The translations under genes were made by a program, and so were the position numbers. The notes under the pieces were generated by a model. It worked only from the letters and a program-made list of their open reading frames with translations. It was not told the DNA's origin and did no database searches. Shown in pieces: positions 19,757-30,100 of a DNA stretch of 64,000 bases; position 1 is the first letter of the stretch, and the number at the start of each line of letters is the position of its first letter. Origin of the DNA: Rhizobium sp. SL42 (lineage in GTDB: Bacteria > Pseudomonadota > Alphaproteobacteria > Rhizobiales > Rhizobiaceae); the NCBI RefSeq assembly GCF_021729845.1, contig NZ_CP063398.1, forward strand, positions 372,001-436,000. Direction: 5' to 3'.

Positions 19757-20995
19757 CTATGCGTGCGATATACCTGTCGGCGCAGACACCTGGTGCAGGG
19801 CCAGTTCATGACGAAGCGCAGTCAACCTGGCGCGACTGACCGGAACCGTTCTGCGCAGGGGCGTATCCAGTTCCGCGACCCCGGCATCCCCGGACTTCTT
19901 GACCCGCGCAACGAAATCGAGATTGACGATATAGCTGCGATGGGTGCGGAAAAAGCGTGCCTTGCCAAGGCGCGATGCGATCTCGGAAATTGACAAGGGA
20001 CAGAAAAGATCGTCGCGCCCATTGAACACATAGGTGTAATGGGCGTTGGAATGAACCGAGGCGATCTCTTCCGGTGCGATGTGAAAGCGAGCGCCGTTTC
20101 TCTCTACCGGCAAAAGAGCGAGTGAAGGATCGGCTAACGGCAAGCCGGCATCACGCACGTCGCCGACACAGTCATCTCCCGGCGACGGCTCGATCCCCGC
20201 GGATAGTGACGCATGCGCCGTATTCCATGAGGCATCTCCAGCACCCTCCTTTGTTTCGGACGGAATCAGCGCCAGCATGAAGACGGCGGAAATCGTACAG
20301 GCGACCACGCTGACGATTATGGCCAACATATCACCTGAGATCACCGACTTGGCTACGGCATCATGCGAGCCTGACATCTGACCGGGCAGATGCAGGCTCA
20401 TGCCGGCCATCGCCATATAGTGCATGCCCGACACAGCACAGCCAAGCACGACGGCACAGAGAAAAAGCGGTGGCCGCCTGTCGGCGGAAAAGGCGAGCCA
20501 GAGCGCAAGACCTGAAGCGGCGACGGCAATTGTGACGCTTGCTAGTACATAAAGCGGATCATGGTTGACATGTACGACCGAATGAATGGCGATCATGCCG
20601 ACATAGTGCATGGCTGTAATGCCGAGCCCCATGGCAAAAGCTGCCAGGATCAACAGACGTCGCGAGCGCAGGCTTGCCAGATAGATGGCAACGCCGGTGA
20701 CCAGACCACTTACGAAGAATGACAGAAGCGTCGGCAAGACCGCGTAGTCGATTGCAACAGAGGTCGTCACGGCCAGCATGCCGATGAAATGCATGCTCCA
20801 GATACCGACCGCGAGCGTCGTCGCCGATCCCGCGATCAGCAGGCGACGCCGATTGGCAAAAGCACCAGGGATCAAAAGGGCAAGACTGATGCCGACATAA
20901 CTTGCCTGGATCGCCACCAGGACGGAAAGCGCAACAAGGATCGGGCTGTAGGTGAAAGAGGCCACCATTTCATTCATCGCAATCGCCACCAACAT
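19757..20995 (-). CDS. coxC: CoxC-type membrane regulator: MHYT sensor plus LytTR DNA-binding domain
   Basis: About 412 residues. The N-terminal part has seven predicted membrane helices with MHYT-type motifs (SMHFIGM, AMHYVGMIAIHS, GMHYMAMAGMS), thought to bind copper and sense a gas such as CO or O2. A linker of about 60 residues follows. The C-terminal LytTR DNA-binding domain is seen in GARFHIAPEEIASVHSNAHYTYV and RFFRTHRSYIVNLDFVARV. This architecture is that of CoxC/CoxH in Oligotropha. It lies first in the cox operon, 210 bp ahead of coxM and in the same direction. The start is uncertain: ATG at 20995, ATG at 20977 (GGTGG box upstream), or TTG at 21046. It may act as a one-component transmembrane activator. 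Confidence 0.88.
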   Translation of the reverse strand: MLVAIAMNEMVASFTYSPILVALSVLVAIQASYVGISLALLIPGAFANRRRLLIAGSATTLAVGIWSMHFIGMLAVTTSVAIDYAVLPTLLSFFVSGLVTGVAIYLASLRSRRLLILAAFAMGLGITAMHYVGMIAIHSVVHVNHDPLYVLASVTIAVAASGLALWLAFSADRRPPLFLCAVVLGCAVSGMHYMAMAGMSLHLPGQMSGSHDAVAKSVISGDMLAIIVSVVACTISAVFMLALIPSETKEGAGDASWNTAHASLSAGIEPSPGDDCVGDVRDAGLPLADPSLALLPVERNGARFHIAPEEIASVHSNAHYTYVFNGRDDLFCPLSISEIASRLGKARFFRTHRSYIVNLDFVARVKKSGDAGVAELDTPLRRTVPVSRARLTALRHELALHQVSAPTGISHA

Positions 20996-21046
20996 TTTCA
21001 GCCAAGAATGCCGCACGTGACGGGACACGCGCAGACGAAAGTCCAA

Positions 21047-21760
21047 AGTCAGACGTCAGTAAATCGATATGAAATGCCTCCGGGCCACGCTCCCGACATG
21101 ACCTCGGCCAATCTATCGATCTTACGCCCGATTTGTCGAGTGGAGCGGATTGTCATTTCCAATCGTCGATTGTGGTCAGGTGTCGGCTGCAGTCCGCCCC
21201 TTGTCGGCCGCACGGCTGCGTTGGGCAAGACCGAATGGGCCGCGGCGCGGCCATCGGTCAGACTCCCCACCTCTGACGGCTGGAAGTCGCCTTCCGAAAG
21301 ATACCCCAATAAAGGTACCACCGACATATCACTTCAGACAGATTGCTATTGCGGTACCCGGTAAAAAACTCGCGGGCCGGCCTAAAGACGAGGCACGGGA
21401 TAAGCGCTTCACGAACAGCTCGTCAGCCAGAGATTGCATTGAGATGGAAGCCCCGCACCGCAGCAAGCGGCGTGACGTTTAAGCACGTTTCAATCAATCT
21501 CTTCAGACAATATTGATTGATATCAAACCCTTGATGTCGCACCCTCACAGATGCGGCACTGCGTTCCACCCGCAAAATTCAGGCATCCACCCATACCCAC
21601 CAATCGAAAAACAGGGCCGGCGCGGTAGAGAAAACAGGCTACCATCTTCGGTTGGTAATCCTCATCCTTCTAACTCAACCTCGATTAACCACTCTTTTAC
21701 CATCCGCTTTATCTAATTCAGGAATAACGCTAATAATGAAAAAAATAGACGGGTTGCGTG
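21047..21760. other. Long intergenic region, no convincing gene; possible rhizobial mosaic repeat
   Basis: About 710 bp between coxC and the response regulator. Open frames on both strands at 21049-21482 have low-complexity, family-free translations typical of non-coding GC-rich DNA. The part at about 21150-21320 has short palindromic blocks (for example GGCCGCGGCGCGGCC at 21239-21253), reminiscent of intergenic mosaic repeats in Rhizobiaceae. From about 21480 base composition shifts to AT-rich, fitting a promoter area for the response regulator. Confidence 0.4.
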
Positions 21761-22453
21761 ATGAAAATACGTGTCGCTTTTATTGATGACCACCATGTTT
21801 TGCTTGAGGGGCTTGTAAGCCTCTACAGTGAAAAAAGTGACCTTGAAGTCGTGGCTATGGGCCACTCTGCCTGCGACGCCGTGCGGATCGTTGAAGAACT
21901 TGAACCGGATGCGATCGTCATGGATCTGACCATGCCTGGCGATACTTTTGCTGCAATTGCACAGATCATGACCAGCTCTTCCGCAACAAAGGTGATTGTC
22001 TTTACTGCCAGCAACATGATTCAACCTGCCATTGAACTTCTGGAAGCTGGCGTTTCGGCCTATGTCCTGAAAGGAAGTTCCTCTTCGGAGCTGCACGAGG
22101 CGATCAAGATTGCCTGTCGGGGTGAAACCTATGTGACCCCAGGCTTTGCTACCAAGGTGATCGTGTCGATGAAGACCGACCAGATGCGTCGAAAGAGCCT
22201 GCCTTCTCCGGCGCGACTGCATCACCGCGAAGAGCAGATCGTCAGCGGCTTGCTCAAGGGATTGACCAATCGCGAGATCGGGCAAGCGATCAACATCAGT
22301 GAGAAGACGGTCAAACACTACATGACATCGCTCATGCAGAAGCTGAATGTGCGCAACCGCGTGCAGTTGGTGATTGCCGTCAAGAACCGGGCCGTGGCAC
22401 GTGACCGTTCATCAGATGCGCTCCCCTCCCAGCCCGAAGTGATCAGGCATTGA
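21761..22453 (+). CDS. NarL/LuxR-family response regulator
   Basis: 230-residue two-component transcription factor. Receiver domain starts RVAFIDDHHVLLEGLVSLY; the phospho-acceptor is Asp55 in IVMDLTMPG; the conserved Thr is in VFTAS and the Lys in YVLKGSS. The C-terminal LuxR-type HTH is seen in HHREEQIVSGLLKGLTNREIGQAINISEKTVKHYMTSLMQKL. I use the ATG at 21761 (GACGGG box 7 nt upstream); a GTG codon directly before it is possible. The gene runs convergently into a histidine kinase gene and their ends overlap by 11 nt, so they are very likely partners. Confidence 0.92.
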   Translation: MKIRVAFIDDHHVLLEGLVSLYSEKSDLEVVAMGHSACDAVRIVEELEPDAIVMDLTMPGDTFAAIAQIMTSSSATKVIVFTASNMIQPAIELLEAGVSAYVLKGSSSSELHEAIKIACRGETYVTPGFATKVIVSMKTDQMRRKSLPSPARLHHREEQIVSGLLKGLTNREIGQAINISEKTVKHYMTSLMQKLNVRNRVQLVIAVKNRAVARDRSSDALPSQPEVIRH

Positions 22454-23897
22454 TCGGCAGCAGCGCCACGGCGATGGATCCGGTAGGCCTTGGAAAATAC
22501 CGCATCCGTCCACCGAAGGAGCGAATACGTCTCTTCTGGCTGACCTTGCCCAGGCGCGCCCGTTGCACCTCCTTGGCGGACGACAGAACCTGCCGTGCAC
22601 CAAAGTCGGCGACACTAACGTAGAGCCGTCCCCGGATGAGTTCACACCTGACCATCTGTCGATTGCCTCGAGCGTGGCGATAACTGTTCATCAGGCCCTC
22701 AAGGACAAAACGGTAGAGGCAGATTGACAGGTCATGCACCCTGAGGTCGATATCGTTGCGAAACTCAAGCTTTACCTCGCAGCCGGTGATTTCGAGGTAG
22801 CGCTTCAGTGCCAGTTCGATAGCCTCGCGAACTGACACATGTTCGAGCTCCGGCAAGATCAGGCCCGCAGAAACATTGCGCAGTTCTTCCAACGTCATCG
22901 AGACGAGGTCCAGAAGCTTGCCAAGCGAGGTTCGCCTACTCTCTTGCAGGTCATCGGCCGACAAGAGATCGCTCAACCTGAGCTTCACCAAAGTGAGAAC
23001 CTGGAGCGAACCGTCGTGCAAGTCGGCACCGATCTGATCGAGGATGCGCTCGTTCAGCTTGCCGGCCTCGACACGCGCGTTGTCCGCCATGAGCCTCAAC
23101 CGGTTATTTTCGATCGACAGGTCAATCGCGTTGCGCAGGCTTTCACGCAAGGTCTGTCTCTGTTCTTCTATGACACGGCCGCTTCGACGGACAATCAGGT
23201 AGAGAAGCGACAACATGGGAACCGACACCAGAAAGACCGCAATCATCGAGATTGCTCGGGAGCGCGATATCTGCGCCTCAAGCATTTTTGACTCCAGGTA
23301 GATCTCGCCCGCCAAAGCTACCTTGCCGGAGACGTCGATCACAAGCGGCGCATAGATTTCCAGCTGCGCTCCATCCATCTCGGCTTGGGAGTACTCATGC
23401 TTGTGCTCAACTGTGCGCGACACGACCGTTTTGCCAGCCAGCGCATCCTCCAATTCAGGGAACATCTGGTTCTCGCCTGCACGCTCGCCATGAACGGAGA
23501 AGGCCGTCGTCCCGTCGGCCAGCCATATTTTGACATTGGTTATGCGCTGACCTTCCGGGCCCTGGCCGATAAGAAGATTAATATCGCGACTGAGCTGTTC
23601 ATCGAACAGGAACGAACCATCCGCGCTGCGGCGCAGAAGCGGCGCGATCGAGGTCTGCATGCGTGCGGCACCGGCAGAGCCAGCCGCACTGAGTGCCGAA
23701 TGCTCGATCTGGGCGCCGGTGTAGAGACCGACAGCTGCCATCAGGCCGAAGACCACGATGGAAGCGGCGATCAGAAACTGGTTGGCAATCGAGAGATTGG
23801 CGATCGACGTCATGGCTGTGCCGAGCCATCTCTCCCGGCGTCCCGACGCCAGCACCAGCATTGCAGTTTTTTCCGCAGGCCCTGAAGTCTCACGCAT
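22443..23897 (-). CDS. Membrane histidine kinase (HisKA_3/NarX-like) with degenerate ATP lid
   Basis: About 484 residues. Membrane helix near IANQFLIAASIVVFGLMAAVGLY, a periplasmic sensor of about 170 residues, then a second helix (AISMIAVFLVSVPMLSLLYLIV), a coiled coil, and the dimerisation/phosphotransfer box IGADLHDGSLQVLTLVKLRL with the phospho-His. The ATPase part keeps the N-box Asn (LMNSYRHARGN), but the D-x-G box is VADFGARQ and the usual glycine-rich lid is replaced by LGKVSQKRRIRSFGGRM, so ATP binding may be altered. Start at 23897 (MRETSGPAEK) follows GGAGGGAAT. It is convergent with the response regulator and divergent from the peroxidase gene 299 bp away. Confidence 0.88.
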   Translation of the reverse strand: MRETSGPAEKTAMLVLASGRRERWLGTAMTSIANLSIANQFLIAASIVVFGLMAAVGLYTGAQIEHSALSAAGSAGAARMQTSIAPLLRRSADGSFLFDEQLSRDINLLIGQGPEGQRITNVKIWLADGTTAFSVHGERAGENQMFPELEDALAGKTVVSRTVEHKHEYSQAEMDGAQLEIYAPLVIDVSGKVALAGEIYLESKMLEAQISRSRAISMIAVFLVSVPMLSLLYLIVRRSGRVIEEQRQTLRESLRNAIDLSIENNRLRLMADNARVEAGKLNERILDQIGADLHDGSLQVLTLVKLRLSDLLSADDLQESRRTSLGKLLDLVSMTLEELRNVSAGLILPELEHVSVREAIELALKRYLEITGCEVKLEFRNDIDLRVHDLSICLYRFVLEGLMNSYRHARGNRQMVRCELIRGRLYVSVADFGARQVLSSAKEVQRARLGKVSQKRRIRSFGGRMRYFPRPTGSIAVALLPINA

Positions 23898-24196
23898 GAT
23901 TCCCTCCAACGCGAGCATCGAACTGAAACGCAAACCCTAGGTCAAACTCTTTAAATCAAACATAAAATGTAACTCGGATCGCATTGTCGTACAGCAATAT
24001 CTCCCCGCGCGTCTTCCGACCATGGTCCGAAGAATTCTCAGACCATATGCCGATTTATCGTTGGACCATGTTCCCTTTTAAAGACGGGAGGTTCTGGCAT
24101 CGTGGCAGGTGGGATGCCAGCTCCAGATGTCCATGGGGGACGAAGCGGCGCATCGGGTTCGAAACTTGGGAGGCGGGGCACGGCCCCTGATATCAG
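23898..24196 (+). promoter_or_regulatory. Upstream region of the double-peroxidase gene with GGACCAT inverted repeats
   Basis: About 300 bp between the divergent kinase and peroxidase genes. ATGGTC (24022-24027) and GACCAT (24041-24046) form an inverted repeat centred on GAATTC. CATGGTCC (24021-24028) is again the complement of GGACCATG at 24063-24070. Such nested repeats could bind the neighbouring response regulator. A GGGGCACGGCCCC hairpin sits just before the start codon, where it may limit ribosome access. Confidence 0.4.
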
Positions 24197-27100
24197 ATGG
24201 TTCAGCTGAACACGCACGACCTGGAATTCATTCTCAAGCAGATCAAGATCGCTGAGGCAAATTCAACCGCGCATTCCGGTGACTTTGCTGCGGGTCTCAC
24301 GGAGATCTGGACCGATCAGGACGGCAATACATACACACTGGACAATGAGGGCTTTCCGGTCGGCAACGATGGTCAGCGTATCCTTGTGGCGAATGTGGCT
24401 CAGACCGTGACGGATCTGGGGCTGGCACTCGCGATCAGTGCCGAACACGTACCCTATGGTCTGCGCACGGTCGATGGCAGCTACAACAATCTGGCCGAGG
24501 GCCGGGAGAACTGGGGCGCCGCCGACCAGCCATTCGTCCGGTTGCTGGAGCAGGGTTGGCGCGCCGGCGACGGCGACACGTTCCAACTTCTTACTGGCTT
24601 TTCCCAGGCTGGTCCAAGTTTCACGACAATATCCAACAGCGCCTACACCCCGGGCGGCGCCGTTGCCGATGCCGATCCGCGGCTCATCTCCAACCTGATC
24701 GTCGACCAGACGATGGCCAATCCGGCCGCGATCTACACCGCGCTCAAGCAGTCTGGATACTCTGGCGACATCATGGCTGCAGTGAGCGCGATCCGCGCCG
24801 AATTCACCGCGGCATTGAATGACGCCAAGGCAGATAACGCGCTTCTTCCTCTGGCCCAACAGAAAACCGTTGCCGTGCTTGCGGCGGAAGTGACGGAGAT
24901 GCTGGCCTCGGACCGTCCGGCCACAGATGCCGACCCAGCCTATGAAGGTCTGGAAAGCCGCTACGGCATCGCGTTCGACGGCCCATCGGTGCTTATCGAA
25001 AACGTGGCCCCCGATGAGGGCCTGTCAGCGCCTTACAATTCCTGGTTCACTTTGTTCGGGCAGTTCTTTGACCACGGTCTCGACCTCGTGGAAAAGGGCG
25101 GAAACGACAAGATCTACATTCCCCTCTCTCCCGATGACCCGCTCTATGTTCCAGGGAGCTTTACCAATTACATGGTGCTCACCCGCTCGCCTCTGGAGCC
25201 GCGCAACTTCACGACACCCTTCATCGACCAGAACCAAACCTACTCCTCCACGGCCTCGAAACAACTATTCCTGCGGGAATACGACCTTGACGGCGCTGGC
25301 AAGCCGATGGCGACGGGACATTTGCTCGAAGGTGCCAAGGGCATTGCCACTTGGGGCGAAGTGAAGGAGCAAGCGAGGACAATTCTCGGGATCAACCTCA
25401 CCGACGAGTATGTCGGAACGGTTCCCCTCTTCCTGATGGACGCTTACGGCGAGTTCATCCGAGGCACGAACGGGTTCCCGCAACTCATAACCGCGAATGG
25501 TCTCGTCGAAGGCAATCCTGCCGCACCGATCAGCCTTGCGAATGCCGTCCTCACAGGACACGCCTTCCTTGACGACATTGCGCACAATGCCGTGCCCGGC
25601 CTCGTTGATCACGATCGCAATCCGTCGACCGCCGCCATTCAGAAAACGGCTGATGCCGACACGGACGCGGGCAATGCCATTCCCCTCAACAATGTCGGGC
25701 AGGCAACAACGTACGACAACGAACTGCTCGACGCCCATTTCATTACCGGCGACGGTCGCGGCAATGAAAACATAGGCCTGACCGCCGTTCACCACATCTT
25801 CCATTCCGAACACAACAAGACGGTGGAGCAAGTCAAGGAGCGCGCGATCGAAGCAGCTCAAGCCGGCGATTTCGCCTTCCTAAACGAGTGGCTCTCAACG
25901 GATGTTCAGTCCCTGCCCCAGGACCTTGGCACGCTGAATTGGGACGGTGAGCGCCTGTTCCAGGCCGCACGTTTCACCACTGAAATGCAGTATCAGCATC
26001 TCGTGTTCGAAGAATTCGCCCGGAAAATCCAACCCGACATCGACCTCTTCGTATTCAACCCGTCGATGGATATCGATCCGGCGATCTTCGCCGAGTTCGC
26101 CCATGTGGTCTATCGCTTCGGCCACTCGATGCTGAACGAAACCGTCGACAGCATAGACGCCGACGGCGTCGGTTCATCGATGGACCTGTTCGATGCCTTC
26201 CTCAATCCGCTCGCCTATGCGCCGGGGACCATCACCGCCGAGCAGGGGGCCGGTGCCGTCATTCGCGGCATGACGGGCCAGGTCGGCAACGAGATCGACG
26301 AATACGTCACCGACGTCCTGCGTAACCATTTGGTCGGCATCCCACTTGACCTTCCTGCACTCAACATCGCTCGCGGTCGGGAAACGGGCATTCCAAGCCT
26401 CAATGCTGCTCGTGCGCAGTTCAAAGAAATCGCTAGTGGCGATACCCAGCTCGATCCGTACAAGAACTGGATCGACTTCGGGATGAACCTGAAGAACTCG
26501 GCCTCAATCGTCAATTTCATTGCCGCCTATGGCACGCATTCGACGATTACCTCGGCCACGACCACCGATGCCAGGCGCGATGCGGCCATGAACCTGGTCT
26601 TCGGCAGCGCCTCGCTCGACGAAGTGGACCGGCAGGCGTTCCTCAACGGCACCGGTATCTACGCGGCCGGACTCGGCGGTCTCAACGACGTTGACCTCTG
26701 GGTCGGTGGTCTTGCCGAAAAGAAGATGGCCTTCGGCGGCATGCTGGGCTCCACCTTCTCCTTCGTCTTCGAACTGCAACTCGAAAACCTGCAGAACGGC
26801 GACCGCTTCTACTATCTTTCGCGCACCCAGGGCCTCAACCTACTGAACGAGCTGGAGGCGAACTCGCTGGCCGAACTTGTCATCCGCAATACGGACATCG
26901 GCGAGAGCGGCTATGCCGTTCCGGGCGACATCTTCTCGGTCCCGGACCATGTGCTATATGTCGACCCGGCAGAACAGGCCAAGTGGGCCGGTCCGGACCC
27001 GATGGGCGAAGATCCGTTCCAGAACGCACTGTCGCCCATGGTGCAGCGGGGCGCCAATTTCATCCAGTTCAACAGTCTGGACCATGCCCTCATCCAGGGC

Positions 27101-30100
27101 ACAAACCAGGACGATACGATCATTGCCGGCGGCGGCGACGATACAGTCTGGGGCCGCGGCGGCAATGACCGCATAGAGGCCGGCTATGGCGTCGACAAGG
27201 TGCATGGCGGCACAGGCGACGACATCATCACCAATTCGGGTACCGATATCGGTGAGACCGACTTCCTGATGGGCGAGGAAGGCAATGATGTCGTCCATGG
27301 CGGCTCCGGTCTCGCGCTGGTCTTCGGCAACCAGGGCTCCGACTTCCTGATCGCCGGTCCCGACGGCAAGGAAATGTTCGGCGGCGAAGGCAACGACTTC
27401 ATGCTCGGCGGCGAAGGCTCAGACTTCCTGCTCGGCAATGAGGGCGACGACTGGATCGAGGCCGGCAATGGCTTCGATACGACAGCCGGTGACAATTCCG
27501 AACTCTTCTTCAATTCGACGATCATCGGCCACGATGTCATGTTCGCCGGAGAGAACGAGCATGACTTCGACGCTGAATCCGGCGACGACATCATGGTGCA
27601 GGGCGAAAGCGTCATGCGCAATGAGGGGATGTGGGGCTATGACTGGGCGGCCTACAAGGGCTCCACCAAGTCGGCGGACGGCGATCTTCTGCGTCCGATC
27701 TTCACGACCGAACAACAGGATATCCTGCGCAACCGCTTCGACGCTGTCGAAGGCTTGTCAGGATACAAGTCGAACGACGTACTAAGGGGCGATGACCGCG
27801 CGACCGCATTTCCCACCACGCCACCGGCAGAGCCGGAGGTCAATCCGGGTGCAAACCTTGCCGGTGCCGAGGGCACTATGGTCAAGCACCACCTCAGCCA
27901 AGCCGGCGTTGATCGCATCACCGGTCTTCGTCAACTGCTCGGCGACCTGGTGCAGAACAGCATTACGGTGGGCGAGACAGCCCGCGAAACCGAAGTCGCC
28001 TTCGACGACGGCAATATACTCCTCGGTGGCGGAGGCAGCGACCTGATCGAGGGCCGTGGCGGCGACGACGTGATCGACGGCGACAGCTGGCTCAATGTCC
28101 GCATCGGCTTCACCCATGGCGGCGTCGCCTATACCGTCGATGGTCTCGACGATGTCGTCTGGAGGCTTGCGGACTATGTGGACGGGGCGCCCGATCCTGG
28201 CGCCGTACCCGCTTTCAACGGCCTTACCCTCGATCAGTTGATGTTCGGCCGCGTCGTCAATCCCGGCGCTTTGACCATCGTTCGTGAAATCGTCAATGGC
28301 GGCAATGCCGGCGATATCGACACGGCTGTCTACTGGGACAATTTCGACAACTACCAAATCACCGCGAACGAGGACGGAAGCTTTACCGTCAACCACGTCA
28401 ATCCGACCGTCGGTGGCGTCGATCCGATCACCGGTCGACAGCTGGCAGCCGACGGCATCGACCGGCTGTGGAACATCGAGAAGCTGCAGTTTGCCGACCG
28501 GACGGTCTCGCTGATCGCGCCGGAAATTGAACTCAACGGCTTCGACATCGTCAACCGCAACTGGGCCGACACTTTCAGTACCCGTTCCTATGCCAACAAT
28601 AACGGCACCAATGGCAGTTTCAATGCCGCCTGGACGGAAACGGGAGACGACGCCAATGGCAGTGCGACGACAGGAAGCGTCCAGGTAACCAATGCAGGCA
28701 CATTGACCTTCTCTACGGGCAATGCCGACAATGCCTCGGTCACCCGGGCATTGAACCTTGAAGGTGCATCGTCTGCGGTCGTTACCTTCTCGATTAGCGA
28801 CGTCAACGTCACCGCCTTCCCCATCTTGGGAGATGACGAGGAAATCCTCTTCGAATTCGCCGCTGACGGCACCACCTTCACCACATTGCGCACGTTCAAC
28901 GGTAACAACGGCGGCAACATCTCGGTCACTCTGCCGACGGAGGTTCAATACACCGCCAATGCTGCCATCCGCTTCCGCGCCAACAACACACTGGACAACG
29001 GCGAAACCTTCACGATCGACAATGTCAGCATCAATGCCGTCTTCGAAGTTCCGGCCAATCCGGCCTCCGTCGACATCGTCACAAGCTACACGGAGAACGC
29101 CGCAGCGACAGCGATCGCCTCGCTGCCGCGCATCACCGATGACGGCGAGACCCTCGCCTCGGCCCGCATCGTGCTGACCAATGCCTTCGCCGACGACGAA
29201 TTCGTCATTCCGAACGCCCTCACCGGTCCGAATGCAACGATCTCGGCGACGACCCAGGCTGTCGGCTCGACCATTGTCGTGACTTTGGAAGGCGTTGCCT
29301 CGCTGGCGGCCTATCAGAGTGCCATCCAGTCGATCAGCTATCGCAACACTTCAGAGAACCCGAACACCACACCGCGCGTGATTGAAGTCACCGTCAATGA
29401 CGGCCTGCTTTCCTCAAACGTTGCGCGCACCACCGTCAATGTCACGGCGCTAAACGACCTGCCGAATGCCGTAAATGACATTGTCATCACCAATATCCAG
29501 ACCAATTTCGCCCTGCCGGACTGGGTCCTGCTCGCCAATGACGTGGATCTGGACGGAGCGCTCTCGATCACGGGCATCACGGAGAACCAGACCAATTTCT
29601 CGGTCGCCCGTTCCGGTGGCGTCACGACATTCGGCTACAACACGCAGCAAGGCAGATCGGCCACCTATACCGCAACCGACGGCCTCGCCAATGACACCGC
29701 GACAGTTTCGGTGAATTTTGATGCCGGCGCCATCAATGGCGGCGCAAACGCGGAGATCATCGTTGCCGACGGTGCCGCAAGCGCGATCAACGCAGGCGGC
29801 GGCAACGACATCATCTTCAGCGGTGGTGGCAATGATACCATCCTGGCAGGCACCGGCGACGACATCATGGTGTGGAACGTCGGCGACGGCCTAGACCGGT
29901 TCAACGGCGAGGCCAACGCCGCCGCCGGCGACACTATCCGCATCGAGGGCAATGAAGAGAACGAAGCCTTTGTCGTCTACAGCCGTGCAGCCGCTCTGGC
30001 GAATGGCATTACCGGCCTTCTCAACACGACGGAGATCGTCATCACACGTAACGGACAGGTTGCCGTCGAACTCGACAATGTCGAAGAGATCGTCATCAAT

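Noticed and set aside
27782..28948. Minus-strand open frame of 388 codons within the peroxidase gene
   Set aside because: Antisense shadow of the RTX/beta-rich region; no ribosome site or family similarity.
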